A stretch of DNA of 64,000 nucleotides from Enterobacillus tribolii (GCF_003363015.1 NZ_QRAP01000004.1:216505-280504); one strand, 5' to 3'. Shown: positions 1-8,138, counted from the stretch's first letter. A program made the numbers and translations. Notes: generated by a model not told the origin, from the letters alone.

Positions 1-2
1 AA

Positions 3-62
3 ATCCGCATCCGAAGCGGGCAAACTGAGGTCGCTGCCTTCACGGCTTACGAATCCAGGTAA
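3..62 (+). CDS. possible 3' end of an unidentified gene
   Basis: A frame that is open from the left edge ends in TAA at 60-62, and its last residues read about IRSGQTEVAAFTAYESR. A GC-rich hairpin follows 8 bases later, which fits the end of a transcription unit. Only 19 codons are visible and no family is recognisable. Another frame on the same strand stays open for about 60 codons, so this call is weak. Confidence 0.2.
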   Translation: MRIRSGQTEVAAFTAYESR

Positions 63-69
63 GGGCCCG

Positions 70-91
70 GCGCGGGGAATTTTCCCCGCGC
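70..91. terminator. GC-rich hairpin
   Basis: GCGCGGGGA (70-78) pairs with TCCCCGCGC (83-91) around a 4-base loop. There is no T-run on either side, so it may be a weak terminator or simply an RNA hairpin. It lies between the possible upstream gene end and the end of the minus-strand gene at 163. Confidence 0.35.
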
Positions 92-162
92 TTCTGGGTG
101 TCAGGTTCAGCGGCTCAGGCGCCCTTTTATTCCTCTTTGCCGCAAATAACCATGCTGAATTA

Positions 163-567
163 TTATTTGGCCGTCAATTCACTCTGTAACTCATTCTTCA
201 TAATCAACGGACGATAATTAATCTGAATTTCAGACAGCTTAGATGTTCCCTCAGACGTATAGAAAAAACGCGGATGACTAAATCCCACCTGCAGGAGCAA
301 TCCATTAATATTATACAATGCGGCTAACGGCGCTTTACCATTCGTTAATACGGCAACATGTGACTCATTGACCTTACCCGGCTCAGCAAGCAACCATTTA
401 TTCAGCGTGTCGCCCAACTGTTCAAAACTCAGCGCTCTACCATCGACCCGGTACTCCACCACGCCATTTTTCCCTGCCGGCATATCAATAATAATGGTAC
501 GTGCTGCGCCGGATATAAGGGGGAACAGCAACAGTAACATCCCGATAAAATATTTCCTTATCATCAT
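163..567 (-). CDS. secreted small protein, candidate immunity partner of the upstream amidase-like protein
   Basis: The protein has 134 residues. Its N-terminus is a clear Sec signal peptide (charged MMIRKYF, hydrophobic GMLLLLFPLI, likely cleavage after SGA), so the mature ~110 residues should act in the periplasm. I do not recognise the family. Its start overlaps the stop of the upstream gene by one base (TAATG at 569-565), so the two are translationally coupled. A small exported protein coupled to an NlpC/P60-like peptidoglycan amidase is the usual layout of T6SS amidase effector and immunity pairs, and that is the inferred role. A plain periplasmic accessory protein is the alternative. 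Confidence 0.6.
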   Translation of the reverse strand: MMIRKYFIGMLLLLFPLISGAARTIIIDMPAGKNGVVEYRVDGRALSFEQLGDTLNKWLLAEPGKVNESHVAVLTNGKAPLAALYNINGLLLQVGFSHPRFFYTSEGTSKLSEIQINYRPLIMKNELQSELTAK

Positions 568-1325
568 TATGCTCCGATATATCGTCTGTAACGCGTGTCG
601 ATGTTATTTTCAAATTGCCCAACGGTCGAATAAACAGAAGTACCATGCGCGCTGATGTTGGTCAACGTACCATTGAGGAACACAATAAATCCGGTATGTC
701 CGGAATAACTGCTGCCACCGGAGGATAAAGGATAAGCAGCCACATCCCCTTTAGCCGGTTTCTCATCCGTAGATAATACCCGCCAGTTAGGAATATAGGT
801 ATTTTTATCCGCCCATTCCGCCGCCAGCGGTGCGCGCTTGGCTCCGCGGATAGTCACATAGGCATCCAGCCCGGCTTCTTTTATCACGTCATAAACGAAT
901 TTATTGCACTTATTTGAGTTGACCGGGAAGTCATCCTTCGCGACGTCGTATGCCCACGCCGTACTCTGATCGTGGCTGACGGCTTTGGTATTCACCAGAT
1001 TGCGCTTTTGCACGTTGCCGGGCAGTCCTTCCTGATGGCCCCGAATCGTCCGGCCTTCCATTTTATAAACCTCCGGCGCGGTATTCAGCGTTTTTAACGT
1101 TCTTCCGCCCGGACTGATGACGCTGTCCGGCGCCTTTATCCCCATGGCAAACTGCAAAATACGAATCGCTTTATACAGCTCTTCATCTGCCATTGTACCC
1201 TGCGCGATCTGCGGTAATGTTTTCACCCTGGCGAAATGCGCGTTCAGTTGCTGGCGTACCAGCCTGACCTCTTCCGGCTTATTCGCTCCTCCCAAACCAA
1301 CGCTGGCACTCAGTACGATTGTCAT
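567..1325 (-). CDS. NlpC/P60- or CHAP-like cysteine amidase, putative peptidoglycan-degrading effector
   Basis: The protein has 252 residues. The N-terminal ~80 residues (SVGLGGANKPEEVRLVRQQLN and after) resemble the short helical peptidoglycan-binding-like modules found in front of lytic domains. The C-terminal half carries a papain-like signature: Cys140 in SNKCNKFVYD and His210 in SGHTGFIVF, with His227 as a possible third residue. There is no signal peptide, as expected for a toxin delivered by T6SS rather than by Sec. AAAGGA lies upstream of the ATG at 1325. The next gene starts within the stop codon and encodes a secreted protein, a likely immunity factor. A phage-type lysin is the alternative, but no other phage genes are visible. 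No biochemical class within the Cys amidases can be assigned by eye. Confidence 0.6.
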   Translation of the reverse strand: MTIVLSASVGLGGANKPEEVRLVRQQLNAHFARVKTLPQIAQGTMADEELYKAIRILQFAMGIKAPDSVISPGGRTLKTLNTAPEVYKMEGRTIRGHQEGLPGNVQKRNLVNTKAVSHDQSTAWAYDVAKDDFPVNSNKCNKFVYDVIKEAGLDAYVTIRGAKRAPLAAEWADKNTYIPNWRVLSTDEKPAKGDVAAYPLSSGGSSYSGHTGFIVFLNGTLTNISAHGTSVYSTVGQFENNIDTRYRRYIGA

Positions 1326-1419
1326 CAGCCATTTCCTTTAGCAAGTTTTCGTGATGTGATTACGTGAACTATCACCTTACTGCGTTTCTTTTTGGGACGA
1401 TCCTTAGTTTTAACAATTT

Positions 1420-1439
1420 GTGATATGTATACTTATCAC
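1420..1439 (+). promoter_or_regulatory. near-perfect palindrome over a -10 element upstream of the DUF1848 gene
   Basis: GTGATATGTA (1420-1429) faces TACTTATCAC (1430-1439), so 9 of 10 positions pair. The palindrome contains TATACT (1428-1433), a good -10 hexamer, 48 bases before the ATG at 1482. An operator covering the promoter of the downstream gene, and possibly of the divergent amidase gene, is inferred. The -35 match is poor. Confidence 0.45.
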
Positions 1440-1481
1440 TCAAAAGCAACCTCACGTTAATCTACCACCGGGCTATGCACC

Positions 1482-2423
1482 ATGATTATCAGCGCCAGTC
1501 GCAGAACGGACATTCCCGCGTTTTACGCCGAATGGTTTATCAACCGCATTCGGGCGGGCTTTTTGCTGACGCGCAATCCGTTCAACTACCGGCAAATCAG
1601 CCGGGTGTCGCTGCTGCCGGAGGAAACAGAGGTTATCGTCTTCTGGACACGCAACCCGCGAAAACTTATGCCTTATTTACCGGAGCTCCGGCAACTGGGG
1701 CATCGCTTTTATTTCCAGTACACCCTCACCGGCTATCCGCGCGTTCTGGAGGAAAAAAACGTCAGTCCCTATAAGTCGATAGAGACATTCAGGGCATTAT
1801 CGCAGGCAGTCGGCAGTGACAGCATTGTCTGGCGTTACGATCCCATTTTGCTTTCCAACCTGCTGCCATTGCATGAACACATCCGGCTTTTCACCAAGCT
1901 GGCGCAGAGCCTGCGCGGTTACACTCACCGGGTCGTCATCAGCTTCGTTGACTTTTATAAGAAGACGGAAAAAAACCTGAACGCCGTGAACGGCCTCAGC
2001 TACCGGGATATTTTGCAGGATGAAAGCGCCTACACGACGCTGGCTCAGGCGCTGGCGGAAATCGCCGCGCGCTGCGGAATGGAAATCTTCACCTGCGCCG
2101 AAAACGTCCGGCTGGCGCAATACGGCATCCAGCCCGGCAAATGCATTGACGACAGACTGATCAAACAAGTGTTCGGCATTGACGTCAGCCACGCTAAGGA
2201 TGCAGGGCAGCGGGAAGCCTGCGGTTGTGTAAAAAGCATCGACATCGGCGCGTACAATACCTGCCTGCATGGCTGCACCTATTGCTACGCCACCTTCAAT
2301 CATGCGCTGGCGGCGGCGAACTACAAGAAACACGATCCGCAAAGCCTGTTTCTGTTCGGGCCTGCGCAAGCGATCCCCGTTCAGTTACTGCAGGCGCCGG
2401 AACGACAGACGCCGCTGTTTTGA
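1482..2423 (+). CDS. DUF1848 family protein with a C-terminal cysteine cluster
   Basis: The protein has 313 residues. The start MIISASRRTDIPAFYAEW and the motif FWTRNPRKL identify the DUF1848 family, whose function is unknown. Near the C-terminus CGCVKSIDIG is followed by CLHGCTYCYA, a CxxxCxxC arrangement like the 4Fe-4S binding loop of radical-SAM-like proteins, so an Fe-S enzyme is likely. The family assignment is firm; the cluster is inferred from cysteine spacing. The gene converges on prfH and rtcB and is separated from prfH only by a hairpin. No clear Shine-Dalgarno precedes the ATG at 1482. Confidence 0.8.
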   Translation: MIISASRRTDIPAFYAEWFINRIRAGFLLTRNPFNYRQISRVSLLPEETEVIVFWTRNPRKLMPYLPELRQLGHRFYFQYTLTGYPRVLEEKNVSPYKSIETFRALSQAVGSDSIVWRYDPILLSNLLPLHEHIRLFTKLAQSLRGYTHRVVISFVDFYKKTEKNLNAVNGLSYRDILQDESAYTTLAQALAEIAARCGMEIFTCAENVRLAQYGIQPGKCIDDRLIKQVFGIDVSHAKDAGQREACGCVKSIDIGAYNTCLHGCTYCYATFNHALAAANYKKHDPQSLFLFGPAQAIPVQLLQAPERQTPLF

Positions 2424-2424
2424 T

Positions 2425-2448
2425 GTCAGCCGCATTGCGGCGGCTGAC
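2425..2448. terminator. hairpin between convergent DUF1848 gene and prfH
   Basis: GTCAGCCGC (2425-2433) pairs perfectly with GCGGCTGAC (2440-2448) around a 6-base loop immediately after the stop of the DUF1848 gene and just before the end of prfH. No strong T-run is present. It could serve both directions. Confidence 0.5.
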
Positions 2449-2454
2449 AATCTG

Positions 2455-3066
2455 TTATCCGCTGAATGCCTTGCCTTTAAACACCCGCGTCGGGTTTCCC
2501 CGTTCCAGCTGATGATGAAACATCCGCCGCTCAGCCTTTATTCCGGCTTGCTGCTGCTGTTGCACCTGCTTCAGCTTGTGTTCCAGCAGCCAGCGCGCCA
2601 GACGCTTATTGGCATGCTGGCTGCGTTCGCTCTGCACCTTTACGCTGATTCCGCTGGCGAGGTGCGTGGCCCGTACCGCAGACTCGGTTTTATTCACGTG
2701 TTGCCCGCCCGGCCCCGATGCCCGCAGGGTGTCGAAACGAATCCCCTCATCCGGCAACGTTTCCGGCATGGCAACGCGGGCGGCGCCGATGTACCAGTTT
2801 TTCCGGCTGCCGCCGCCGCGCCATGGGCTGTCGCAAATCCACAGCAGTGTCCCGCTCCAGGCGTCGGCCACCTGCGCCTCCTGCCCGCCGCTCAACGCCA
2901 CCAGCGCCGAACGCAGTGTTCCCTCGCGCCGCCCCGTTTCCGCCTCCAGCAGATCCAGCGTGACGCCGGCCTCCGCCGCCTCACGGGTAAGCCGCGCCAG
3001 GGCTTTGGCAACGGCCATCATGCACTCATCCGGCCCCTGCGCGGCGGAAAGCTGTAATAAAATCAT
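2455..3066 (-). CDS. prfH: peptide chain release factor homolog PrfH
   Basis: The protein has 203 residues, close to the usual length of RF-H proteins. It carries the peptidyl-tRNA hydrolysis motif [15 protein letters not shown] (GGQ at about 120-122), which places the catalytic Gln in the peptidyl transferase centre. It is too short to contain the codon-reading part of RF1/RF2, so it would not need a normal stop codon. It is joined to rtcB by a 4-base ATGA overlap (3066-3063). In the family, PrfH coupled to an RtcB2-type ligase is known as a pair that frees peptide from, and repairs, ribosomes whose 16S decoding region has been cut. That role is inferred here from the pairing. Confidence 0.9.
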   Translation of the reverse strand: MILLQLSAAQGPDECMMAVAKALARLTREAAEAGVTLDLLEAETGRREGTLRSALVALSGGQEAQVADAWSGTLLWICDSPWRGGGSRKNWYIGAARVAMPETLPDEGIRFDTLRASGPGGQHVNKTESAVRATHLASGISVKVQSERSQHANKRLARWLLEHKLKQVQQQQQAGIKAERRMFHHQLERGNPTRVFKGKAFSG

Positions 3067-4184
3067 GCTTCCTCCCCGCGCACTTTGTAAGTCAGAACCG
3101 GCGTCAGACGGGCAATCAGTACGATCAGCCCGGCCTGTTGCAGCGCCTCAATGATGCTGTCAATCGGCTTGTAGGCCTCCGGCGCCTCCTGAAAAATAAG
3201 TTGCTTATCCTGACACACCACCCGGCTGCCAAAACGGGTGCGCGTCAGTTGCTGCACGTTATAGCGGGACGAAAGCCGGTCGCGGCATTCACCGCGCATC
3301 CACTTACGCCCCGCGCCGTGCGCCAGAGAATACAGGCTGTCCGCGGCGGGAACCGGCTGCACCAGATAGCTGTAGTCACCGCGTGAACCGGGGATCATCA
3401 CCGGCCCGCCGTCCGCAGGCGTCGCCCCCTTGCGATGCAGCCAGCCCGTCACGCCGTCAATCTCACAGCGCGAAACCAGATTATGATTCACGTCCAGCAA
3501 ACAGCTGCCTTCTCCGCGCCAGCGAGCCAGCATACGCTGAGCAATCAGGCGGCGGTTCAGTTCAGCAAACGCCAATGCCTGCTGATGCTGCAACAAATAG
3601 TTCTGCGCCGCCGGGGTTTCTTCCTCCAGCCCCTGGTGGCCGAACGCACGCACGTGCTGTTCCAGAATGGCCTGCCCCAGGCCGCGTGAACCGCTGTGTA
3701 CCAGCAAAAGCAGTTCTTTGGTTGAAAGCTGCCGCTGTTCCAGCCATTCCGGCTGATAAACCTCATCCAGTTGCTGCAGTTCCGCAAAGTGATTACCGCC
3801 GCCAATGGTGCCTAACGCATAACGAAAATGCGCCGGCGCATCCTGCGGCAGTTCATCCTCCGCTAACGGCATATCAATGCTGCCGAGGCGTTTTTCCAGC
3901 TTATCCGCCGACAGCTTGCCGGCGGTCAGCCCCGTACGCCACAGCGCCATACCGCAACCAATATCGTTGCCGACCAGGGCCGGATAAAAGCGGGAGCGGG
4001 AAAAAAACGCCGCGCCAACCGGATACCCGCGCCCCGGATGCAGATCGGGCATGCCGGCCACGCGCACCATTCCCGGCAGGCGGGCGGTTGTTTCGAGTTG
4101 TTGGATTGCTTTTCCTTCAATCCAGGTGTGTTCCGTCGCGATAATATTGACGCATGCCGGAACCGAGCAAAAATCTGTGCCCAT
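3063..4184 (-). CDS. RtcB-family 3'-phosphate RNA ligase (RtcB2 type, paired with PrfH)
   Basis: The protein has 373 residues, shorter than the ~408 of E. coli RtcB. RtcB active-site motifs are present in order: [17 protein letters not shown] (metal ligands Asp74 and Cys77), GGGNHFAEL (His132), HSGSRGLG (His163), DVNHN (His234) and [13 protein letters not shown], where His289 is the likely GMP-accepting residue. RtcB joins RNA 2',3'-cyclic phosphate (or 3'-phosphate) to 5'-OH ends using GTP and Mn. No rtcA or rtcR is adjacent; prfH follows with an ATGA overlap, which marks the RtcB2/PrfH ribosome-repair arrangement rather than the rtcBA operon. AGGA lies before the ATG at 4184. A leader ORF and a long hairpin lie upstream on the same strand. 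Confidence 0.9.
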   Translation of the reverse strand: MGTDFCSVPACVNIIATEHTWIEGKAIQQLETTARLPGMVRVAGMPDLHPGRGYPVGAAFFSRSRFYPALVGNDIGCGMALWRTGLTAGKLSADKLEKRLGSIDMPLAEDELPQDAPAHFRYALGTIGGGNHFAELQQLDEVYQPEWLEQRQLSTKELLLLVHSGSRGLGQAILEQHVRAFGHQGLEEETPAAQNYLLQHQQALAFAELNRRLIAQRMLARWRGEGSCLLDVNHNLVSRCEIDGVTGWLHRKGATPADGGPVMIPGSRGDYSYLVQPVPAADSLYSLAHGAGRKWMRGECRDRLSSRYNVQQLTRTRFGSRVVCQDKQLIFQEAPEAYKPIDSIIEALQQAGLIVLIARLTPVLTYKVRGEEA

Positions 4185-4278
4185 AGATCAATCCTGTGTG
4201 ATCGTTACAAAAAATAGCGGATCAGGATCGGAGCAGGAGGGGACGGCACACTGTCATCAAAAATGGCCGTAAGTTATG

Positions 4279-4337
4279 AAGAGTCTATCCCGCCAGGCTG
4301 ACGTGCGGGAAAAGGCAAACTGCCGGGATAGACTCTT
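4279..4337 (-). promoter_or_regulatory. long inverted repeat in the rtcB-prfH leader, possible attenuator
   Basis: On the minus strand AAGAGTCTATCCCG (4337-4324) pairs perfectly with CGGGATAGACTCTT (4292-4279), a 14-bp stem closing a 31-base interior. The interior contains TCCCGC, which can pair with the GCGGGA part of the 3' arm, so two exclusive folds exist. The stem begins inside the TAA of the 14-codon leader ORF, so a ribosome finishing the leader would cover the 5' arm. The rtcB start lies about 95 bases downstream. No classical T-run directly follows the stem. A regulatory RNA is inferred; a stand-alone structured RNA is also possible. Confidence 0.5.
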
Positions 4338-4380
4338 AAGCCTGTACCGATCCGTAAAACGGGGATGATGTAAAAGTCAT
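4336..4380 (-). CDS. 14-residue leader peptide upstream of rtcB-prfH
   Basis: ATG at 4380-4378 opens a frame encoding MTFTSSPFYGSVQA and ending in TAA at 4338-4336. It is preceded by AAGGAGGT at near-ideal spacing (6 bases), the strongest Shine-Dalgarno in this region. The stop codon overlaps the first base of a 14-bp stem. Position, size, ribosome site and hairpin are those of a regulatory leader for the operon at 4184-2455. I know of no described leader with this sequence. It lacks the runs of a single amino acid typical of amino-acid attenuators, so any signal is more likely general ribosome state or a specific stall. Confidence 0.6.
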   Translation of the reverse strand: MTFTSSPFYGSVQA

Positions 4381-4420
4381 GATAAACCTCCTTATTGATG
4401 ATGAGACGGAAACATAAAAC

Positions 4421-4435
4421 GCGCACATCCTGCCA
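4421..4435 (-). promoter_or_regulatory. possible sigma-54 promoter for the leader/rtcB-prfH transcript
   Basis: The minus strand reads TGGCAGGATGTGCGC (4435-4421). The GG and GC dinucleotides have the exact -24/-12 spacing and the TGGCA half is perfect, but the TT before GC is replaced by GC. Transcription would start about 30 bases before the leader ATG. rtcBA in E. coli is sigma-54 dependent, which makes the match worth noting. No bound activator site was identified. Confidence 0.3.
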
Positions 4436-4640
4436 TAGGCACAATTTTTGCGCAACAACGCCTTTTCATTCCTCTGACGCCATAATTTCCTCCGCAATCC
4501 CTCACAAAAAGAAAAGTATTTTGTTGAATTATTGAAAACTCGCATGCAAAGTTAAAAAGGTAACACATTAATTCATTTAAATTATAAAAGATGGATTATC
4601 ACAAAACTCAATTATTTTGCGCCAAAATGAGGAACCAATC

Positions 4641-5654
4641 ATGAAAGCAGCTGTAGTAACCCAGGATCATCGCGTCGAAATCAAGGACAAAAAACTACGT
4701 CCCCTGCAACACGGTGAAGCTCTGCTCAAAATGGATTGCTGTGGTGTTTGCCATACCGACCTGCATGTGAAGAACGGCGACTTCGGAGACAAAACCGGCG
4801 TAACGCTGGGCCACGAAGGCGTTGGCGTTGTCACCGAAGTCGGCCCCGGCGTCACCTCCCTGAAAGTCGGCGATCGTGCCAGCGTGGCGTGGTTTTATGA
4901 GGGTTGCGGGCATTGTGAATATTGTAACAGCGGCAATGAAACCCTGTGCCGTACAGTAAAAAACGCGGGGTACAGCGTCGACGGCGGAATGGCCGAACAA
5001 TGCATCGTCGTGGCCGACTATGCGGTGAAAGTGCCGGACGGCCTGGGCTCCGCCGAAGCCAGCAGCATCACCTGCGCCGGTGTAACGACCTACAAAGCGG
5101 TTAAGCTTTCCCTCATCAAACCGGGCCAGTGGATTGCCATTTACGGGCTGGGCGGCCTCGGCAACCTCGCGCTGCAATATGCCAAAAACGTCTTTAACGC
5201 CAAAGTGATCGCCATTGACGTCAACGATGAACAGCTGAAATTTGCCGCAGAAACCGGCGCCGATCTCATCATCAACTCACGCAGCGAAGACGCGGCGAAG
5301 ATCATTCAGGAGAAGGTTGGCGGCGCGCATGCGGCGGTGGTAACGGCCGTTGCAAAATCCGCATTCAACTCTGCGGTGGATGCGGTTCGCGCCGGCGCCC
5401 GTGTCGTTGCCGTCGGGTTGCCGCCGGAATCAATGAGCCTGGATATTCCCCGCCTGGTGCTGGACGGCATCCAGGTCGTCGGTTCATTGGTCGGCACCCG
5501 TCAGGATCTGACCGAAGCCTTCCAGTTCGCGGCGGAAGGCAAAGTGGTGCCGAAGGTCTTTATGCGCCCGGTTGAAGACATCAATACCATTTTCACTGAA
5601 ATGGAACAGGGAAAAATTCAGGGCCGGATGGTCATCGACTTCAGAAACAAGTAA
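4641..5654 (+). CDS. adhP: zinc-dependent alcohol dehydrogenase AdhP
   Basis: The protein has 337 residues and is nearly identical in pattern to E. coli AdhP, the ethanol-active NAD-dependent dehydrogenase. [10 protein letters not shown] supplies the catalytic zinc ligands. The structural zinc is held by the four cysteines of [15 protein letters not shown]. The Rossmann motif [14 protein letters not shown] lies near the middle. The start at 4641 is chosen because AGGAACC precedes it and it gives the family N-terminus MKAAVVTQD; an in-frame ATG at 4617 would add 8 unconserved residues. It is divergent from the rtcB operon and stands alone, with a strong terminator behind it. Confidence 0.95.
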   Translation: MKAAVVTQDHRVEIKDKKLRPLQHGEALLKMDCCGVCHTDLHVKNGDFGDKTGVTLGHEGVGVVTEVGPGVTSLKVGDRASVAWFYEGCGHCEYCNSGNETLCRTVKNAGYSVDGGMAEQCIVVADYAVKVPDGLGSAEASSITCAGVTTYKAVKLSLIKPGQWIAIYGLGGLGNLALQYAKNVFNAKVIAIDVNDEQLKFAAETGADLIINSRSEDAAKIIQEKVGGAHAAVVTAVAKSAFNSAVDAVRAGARVVAVGLPPESMSLDIPRLVLDGIQVVGSLVGTRQDLTEAFQFAAEGKVVPKVFMRPVEDINTIFTEMEQGKIQGRMVIDFRNK

Positions 5655-5659
5655 TTATC

Positions 5660-5682
5660 AGGAGGGAGGCCGCCTCCCTCCT
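5660..5682. terminator. terminator hairpin between adhP and sbmC
   Basis: AGGAGGGAGG (5660-5669) pairs perfectly with CCTCCCTCCT (5673-5682) around a 3-base loop, directly after the adhP stop and just before the end of convergent sbmC. It probably works in both directions, although the plus-strand T-rich stretch starts only 10 bases later. Confidence 0.65.
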
Positions 5683-5690
5683 CTGCCGCA

Positions 5691-6158
5691 TTATATTTTT
5701 TTCACCGGGACGCACATATCGAAGTCCCATATCCCGCTTTCTGAACCGTCGTTCAGATACTCCTCATAGTAGGATCCGCCGCTGGGCACATAGCCGCTGC
5801 CCGGCAACAGTTCATTGAAGAAAGCAGCCCAGGGCTTGCCAAAATCACCGTCGGTAATATGGGCGCGCGCCACGGCATACAACCCACCTTCCAGCGTATC
5901 AATGCGCAACCCTTCGCTGCCCGGCGGCAGCACAAAGTCATCCGCCACGGTCAGCACGGTATCCACCCGCATCTTTTCCGGCGGGACATCATGCGGGTTG
6001 TCGTAATACACCGCGATCCACTCGCCGCAGGTGACATTATGGCGTTCGACCCACGCCATCAGCTCGTTAAACCCTTCATATACCGTCTTATCCAGCGGGC
6101 CGACTTTACGAATGCCAGCAAACGTACGTGCAGCGCGGGTTTCAATTTTCAGTTCCAT
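5691..6158 (-). CDS. sbmC: DNA gyrase inhibitor SbmC/GyrI
   Basis: The protein has 155 residues (E. coli SbmC has 157). It shows the GyrI-like effector-binding fold and matches SbmC through the middle (VGPLDKTVYEGFNELMAWV, GEWIAVYYDNPHDVPPEKMR) and at the end (YLNDGSESGIWDFDMCVPV). SbmC binds gyrase and protects cells from microcin B17 and from gyrase-dependent damage. A LexA box lies 24-43 bases before the start codon, so SOS control, known for sbmC in E. coli, is visible here as well. It is transcribed alone toward adhP. Confidence 0.93.
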   Translation of the reverse strand: MELKIETRAARTFAGIRKVGPLDKTVYEGFNELMAWVERHNVTCGEWIAVYYDNPHDVPPEKMRVDTVLTVADDFVLPPGSEGLRIDTLEGGLYAVARAHITDGDFGKPWAAFFNELLPGSGYVPSGGSYYEEYLNDGSESGIWDFDMCVPVKKI

Positions 6159-6181
6159 GCCGTCTCTCCATGATAGTGATT

Positions 6182-6201
6182 TACTGTTTTTATAAACAGT
6201 A
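6182..6201 (-). promoter_or_regulatory. LexA (SOS) box upstream of sbmC
   Basis: TACTGTTTTTATAAACAGTA fits the consensus CTGT-N8-ACAG perfectly and keeps the flanking TA on both sides. It sits 24 bases upstream of the sbmC start, where bound LexA would cover the promoter. Confidence 0.9.
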
Positions 6202-6267
6202 TTTTTATTGTTGGCAAGACAAAATTCCTGTGCATGGAATCCCGATCACGCTGCGCCAAACAGGCGC

Positions 6268-7095
6268 TTAACCGGCCGCTTTTAGCATCACCGGATAAGT
6301 GAAAAAGAGTAAATGACAAAGATTCAGTCCGAAATGAAAAAGCACCGCCACCCACAGCCGCCCGCTCCACATCCATGCCAGGCCGTATATCACGCCGGCC
6401 AGCGTCGCAAATATCATCAACAAAGTGCCGCCGGCATAATGAACGGCACCGAAAAGTCCGGCAGAAATAATCAGCGCAGCGACGGGTGGCATAATTTTCC
6501 CGAGCCGCTGCTGCAAATAACCGCGAAATAATGCCTCTTCCGCCAGAGAGACAAAAAAGATATTTGCCAGCATGAACTGTAATAGCCAGGACGGCTGATG
6601 CGGTTCAAATTTCAGTCCTCCCGCAACCACCGCAATAAGCAACAGCGCCGGAACGGCAAGAACTAATAAGCCCCACAGCCACACGGAAGGCCGATACTGC
6701 GGCTCGCTGACGAAAAGAGTCCGCAAGCCGACCAATAAAACGAACGGAACCAATGCCTTATCAAAATTGAAATACATCGAAAAGGCCATACTTTCCGGCC
6801 CGGGCTGAACAAGGTGAAGCACCCTGAGATTATTAAATCCCGGTATCACATGCAGCATCAGCGCGACCGCGCTGATAAGCATCACACCCTCAATCATCAC
6901 CTGCCGATATCGCCCGCGGGGAATACGACGGGAATAAACCGCAGCCAGGAAAAGCAATAAAATAAATGACCACGCGGGCCATGCCAGCACGCCGCTGCGA
7001 ATAGCAAAAATGACGGCTAATAATAATGAGACTAACGATAAACGTTTATTCCATTGCAAAAGCAGAAGCGATAACGCCAGCAGTATCCACAGCAT
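6268..7095 (-). CDS. CPBP family intramembrane metalloprotease
   Basis: The protein has 275 residues and about eight hydrophobic segments from residue 1 (MLWILLALSLLLL) on. The CPBP (Abi) active-site motifs are present: EEALFRGYLQQ (the EExxxR glutamate pair), GAVHYAGG (FxxxH-type histidine) and FHFGLNLCHL. The family contains CAAX-prenyl-protease-like and bacteriocin-immunity-related membrane proteases; the substrate here is unknown. No good Shine-Dalgarno precedes the ATG at 7095. It lies upstream of sbmC on the same strand, but sbmC has its own SOS promoter. The family is sure; the role is open. Confidence 0.85.
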   Translation of the reverse strand: MLWILLALSLLLLQWNKRLSLVSLLLAVIFAIRSGVLAWPAWSFILLLFLAAVYSRRIPRGRYRQVMIEGVMLISAVALMLHVIPGFNNLRVLHLVQPGPESMAFSMYFNFDKALVPFVLLVGLRTLFVSEPQYRPSVWLWGLLVLAVPALLLIAVVAGGLKFEPHQPSWLLQFMLANIFFVSLAEEALFRGYLQQRLGKIMPPVAALIISAGLFGAVHYAGGTLLMIFATLAGVIYGLAWMWSGRLWVAVLFHFGLNLCHLLFFTYPVMLKAAG

Positions 7096-7200
7096 AAGAA
7101 GAAACCAAGCAAATAAGTATTTTGCATCACATTAACACATTATTGGCTCAATCAAGGCGCACTCTTGCGATGGTTTTCTTATCTCTGTTCCCGCGATGGT

Positions 7201-7226
7201 GCCCGCGCCGTGTTACGGGCGCGGGC
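7201..7226 (-). terminator. hairpin after mak
   Basis: Immediately after the mak stop, on the minus strand, GCCCGCGCC (7226-7218) pairs perfectly with GGCGCGGGC (7209-7201) around an 8-base loop. There is no T-run, so its efficiency is uncertain. Confidence 0.55.
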
Positions 7227-7232
7227 AAAGCC

Positions 7233-8138
7233 TTATGCCGGCCACAGCCACGCCGCACCGCGTACGCCGCTGGAGTCCCCGTGCAACGCCTTACGCAACG
7301 GCGTGCGACACTCACCGCCGAAGGTCCAGGGCGCAATCAGCCCCGGCACCGTCTGATACAGCCGCTCCACGTTGCTCATGCCGCCGCCGAGCACCACCAC
7401 GTCCGGATCAATGATGTTGATGACGTGGGCCAGCGCTTTCGCCATCCGCCGCTCATAATTCGCCATCGCCTGCTCTGCCATGCCGTCGCCCTGCTGCGCC
7501 AGCGCGATAATTTCCGCTCCCTTGCGCTTCTGCCCGCTCAGGCGCGCGTAGTCCGTTTCAAAGCCGGTGCCGGAAATGAAGGTTTCGATACAGCCGGGTT
7601 TACCGCAATAACAGGGAACGTCATCCCGGAACGATTCCTCCTCCCGATCCAGCCACGGCAGCGGGTTATGCCCCCATTCGCCGGCAATGCCGTTACCGCC
7701 CGCATGCACCCTGCCGTCAATGGCGATGCCGGAACCGCAGCCGGTGCCGACGATCACCGCAAATACCAAATGTTCCCCGGCAGCCGCACCATCGGTGGCT
7801 TCCGACACCGCCAGGCAGTTGGCGTCGTTTGCCAGACGTACCTCGCGTTGCAGGCGCGCGGCGAGATCTTTATCCAGCGCCTTACCGTTCAGCCACACCG
7901 AGTTGGCGTTTTTCACCAGCCCGGTAAACGGCGAAAGCGTGCCCGGAATGCCAACGCCCACGCTGCCTTTGCGCCCGGTGTGACGCTCGGCCTGCTCTAC
8001 CAGCCCAGCAATCGTTTCAACGGTTCCCGCATAATCGCCGCGCGGCGTCGCCACGCGCTGCCGGAACAGTTCGCCGCCGCCGTCACCCAGCGCAATCACT
8101 TCCGTTTTGGTGCCGCCTAAATCAATACCGATACGCAC
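7233..8138 (-). CDS. mak: manno(fructo)kinase Mak, ROK family
   Basis: The protein has 301 residues and is very close to E. coli Mak (302). It begins [17 protein letters not shown], the ROK ATP-binding loop, and carries the ROK zinc site [10 protein letters not shown] and the signature [20 protein letters not shown]. It phosphorylates fructose and mannose in the cytoplasm. I chose the GTG at 8138 because AAGGGG lies 7 bases upstream and the length then matches the family; an ATG at 8159 would add seven residues. It is divergent from rdgC, the same neighbour as in E. coli. Confidence 0.93.
   Translation of the reverse strand: MRIGIDLGGTKTEVIALGDGGGELFRQRVATPRGDYAGTVETIAGLVEQAERHTGRKGSVGVGIPGTLSPFTGLVKNANSVWLNGKALDKDLAARLQREVRLANDANCLAVSEATDGAAAGEHLVFAVIVGTGCGSGIAIDGRVHAGGNGIAGEWGHNPLPWLDREEESFRDDVPCYCGKPGCIETFISGTGFETDYARLSGQKRKGAEIIALAQQGDGMAEQAMANYERRMAKALAHVINIIDPDVVVLGGGMSNVERLYQTVPGLIAPWTFGGECRTPLRKALHGDSSGVRGAAWLWPA

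Noticed and set aside
4279-4337. The rtcB leader inverted repeat as a rho-independent terminator or a transposon end
   Set aside because: No T-run directly follows on the minus strand, no target duplication is seen, and the arms are AT/GC mixed. A regulatory fold linked to the leader ORF fits better.
4466-4483. Second tiny ORF (MASEE) with GGAGGA upstream in the rtcB leader region, minus strand
   Set aside because: It is only five codons long, probably upstream of the transcription start, and G/A-rich stretches give such sites easily. Not listed as a gene.
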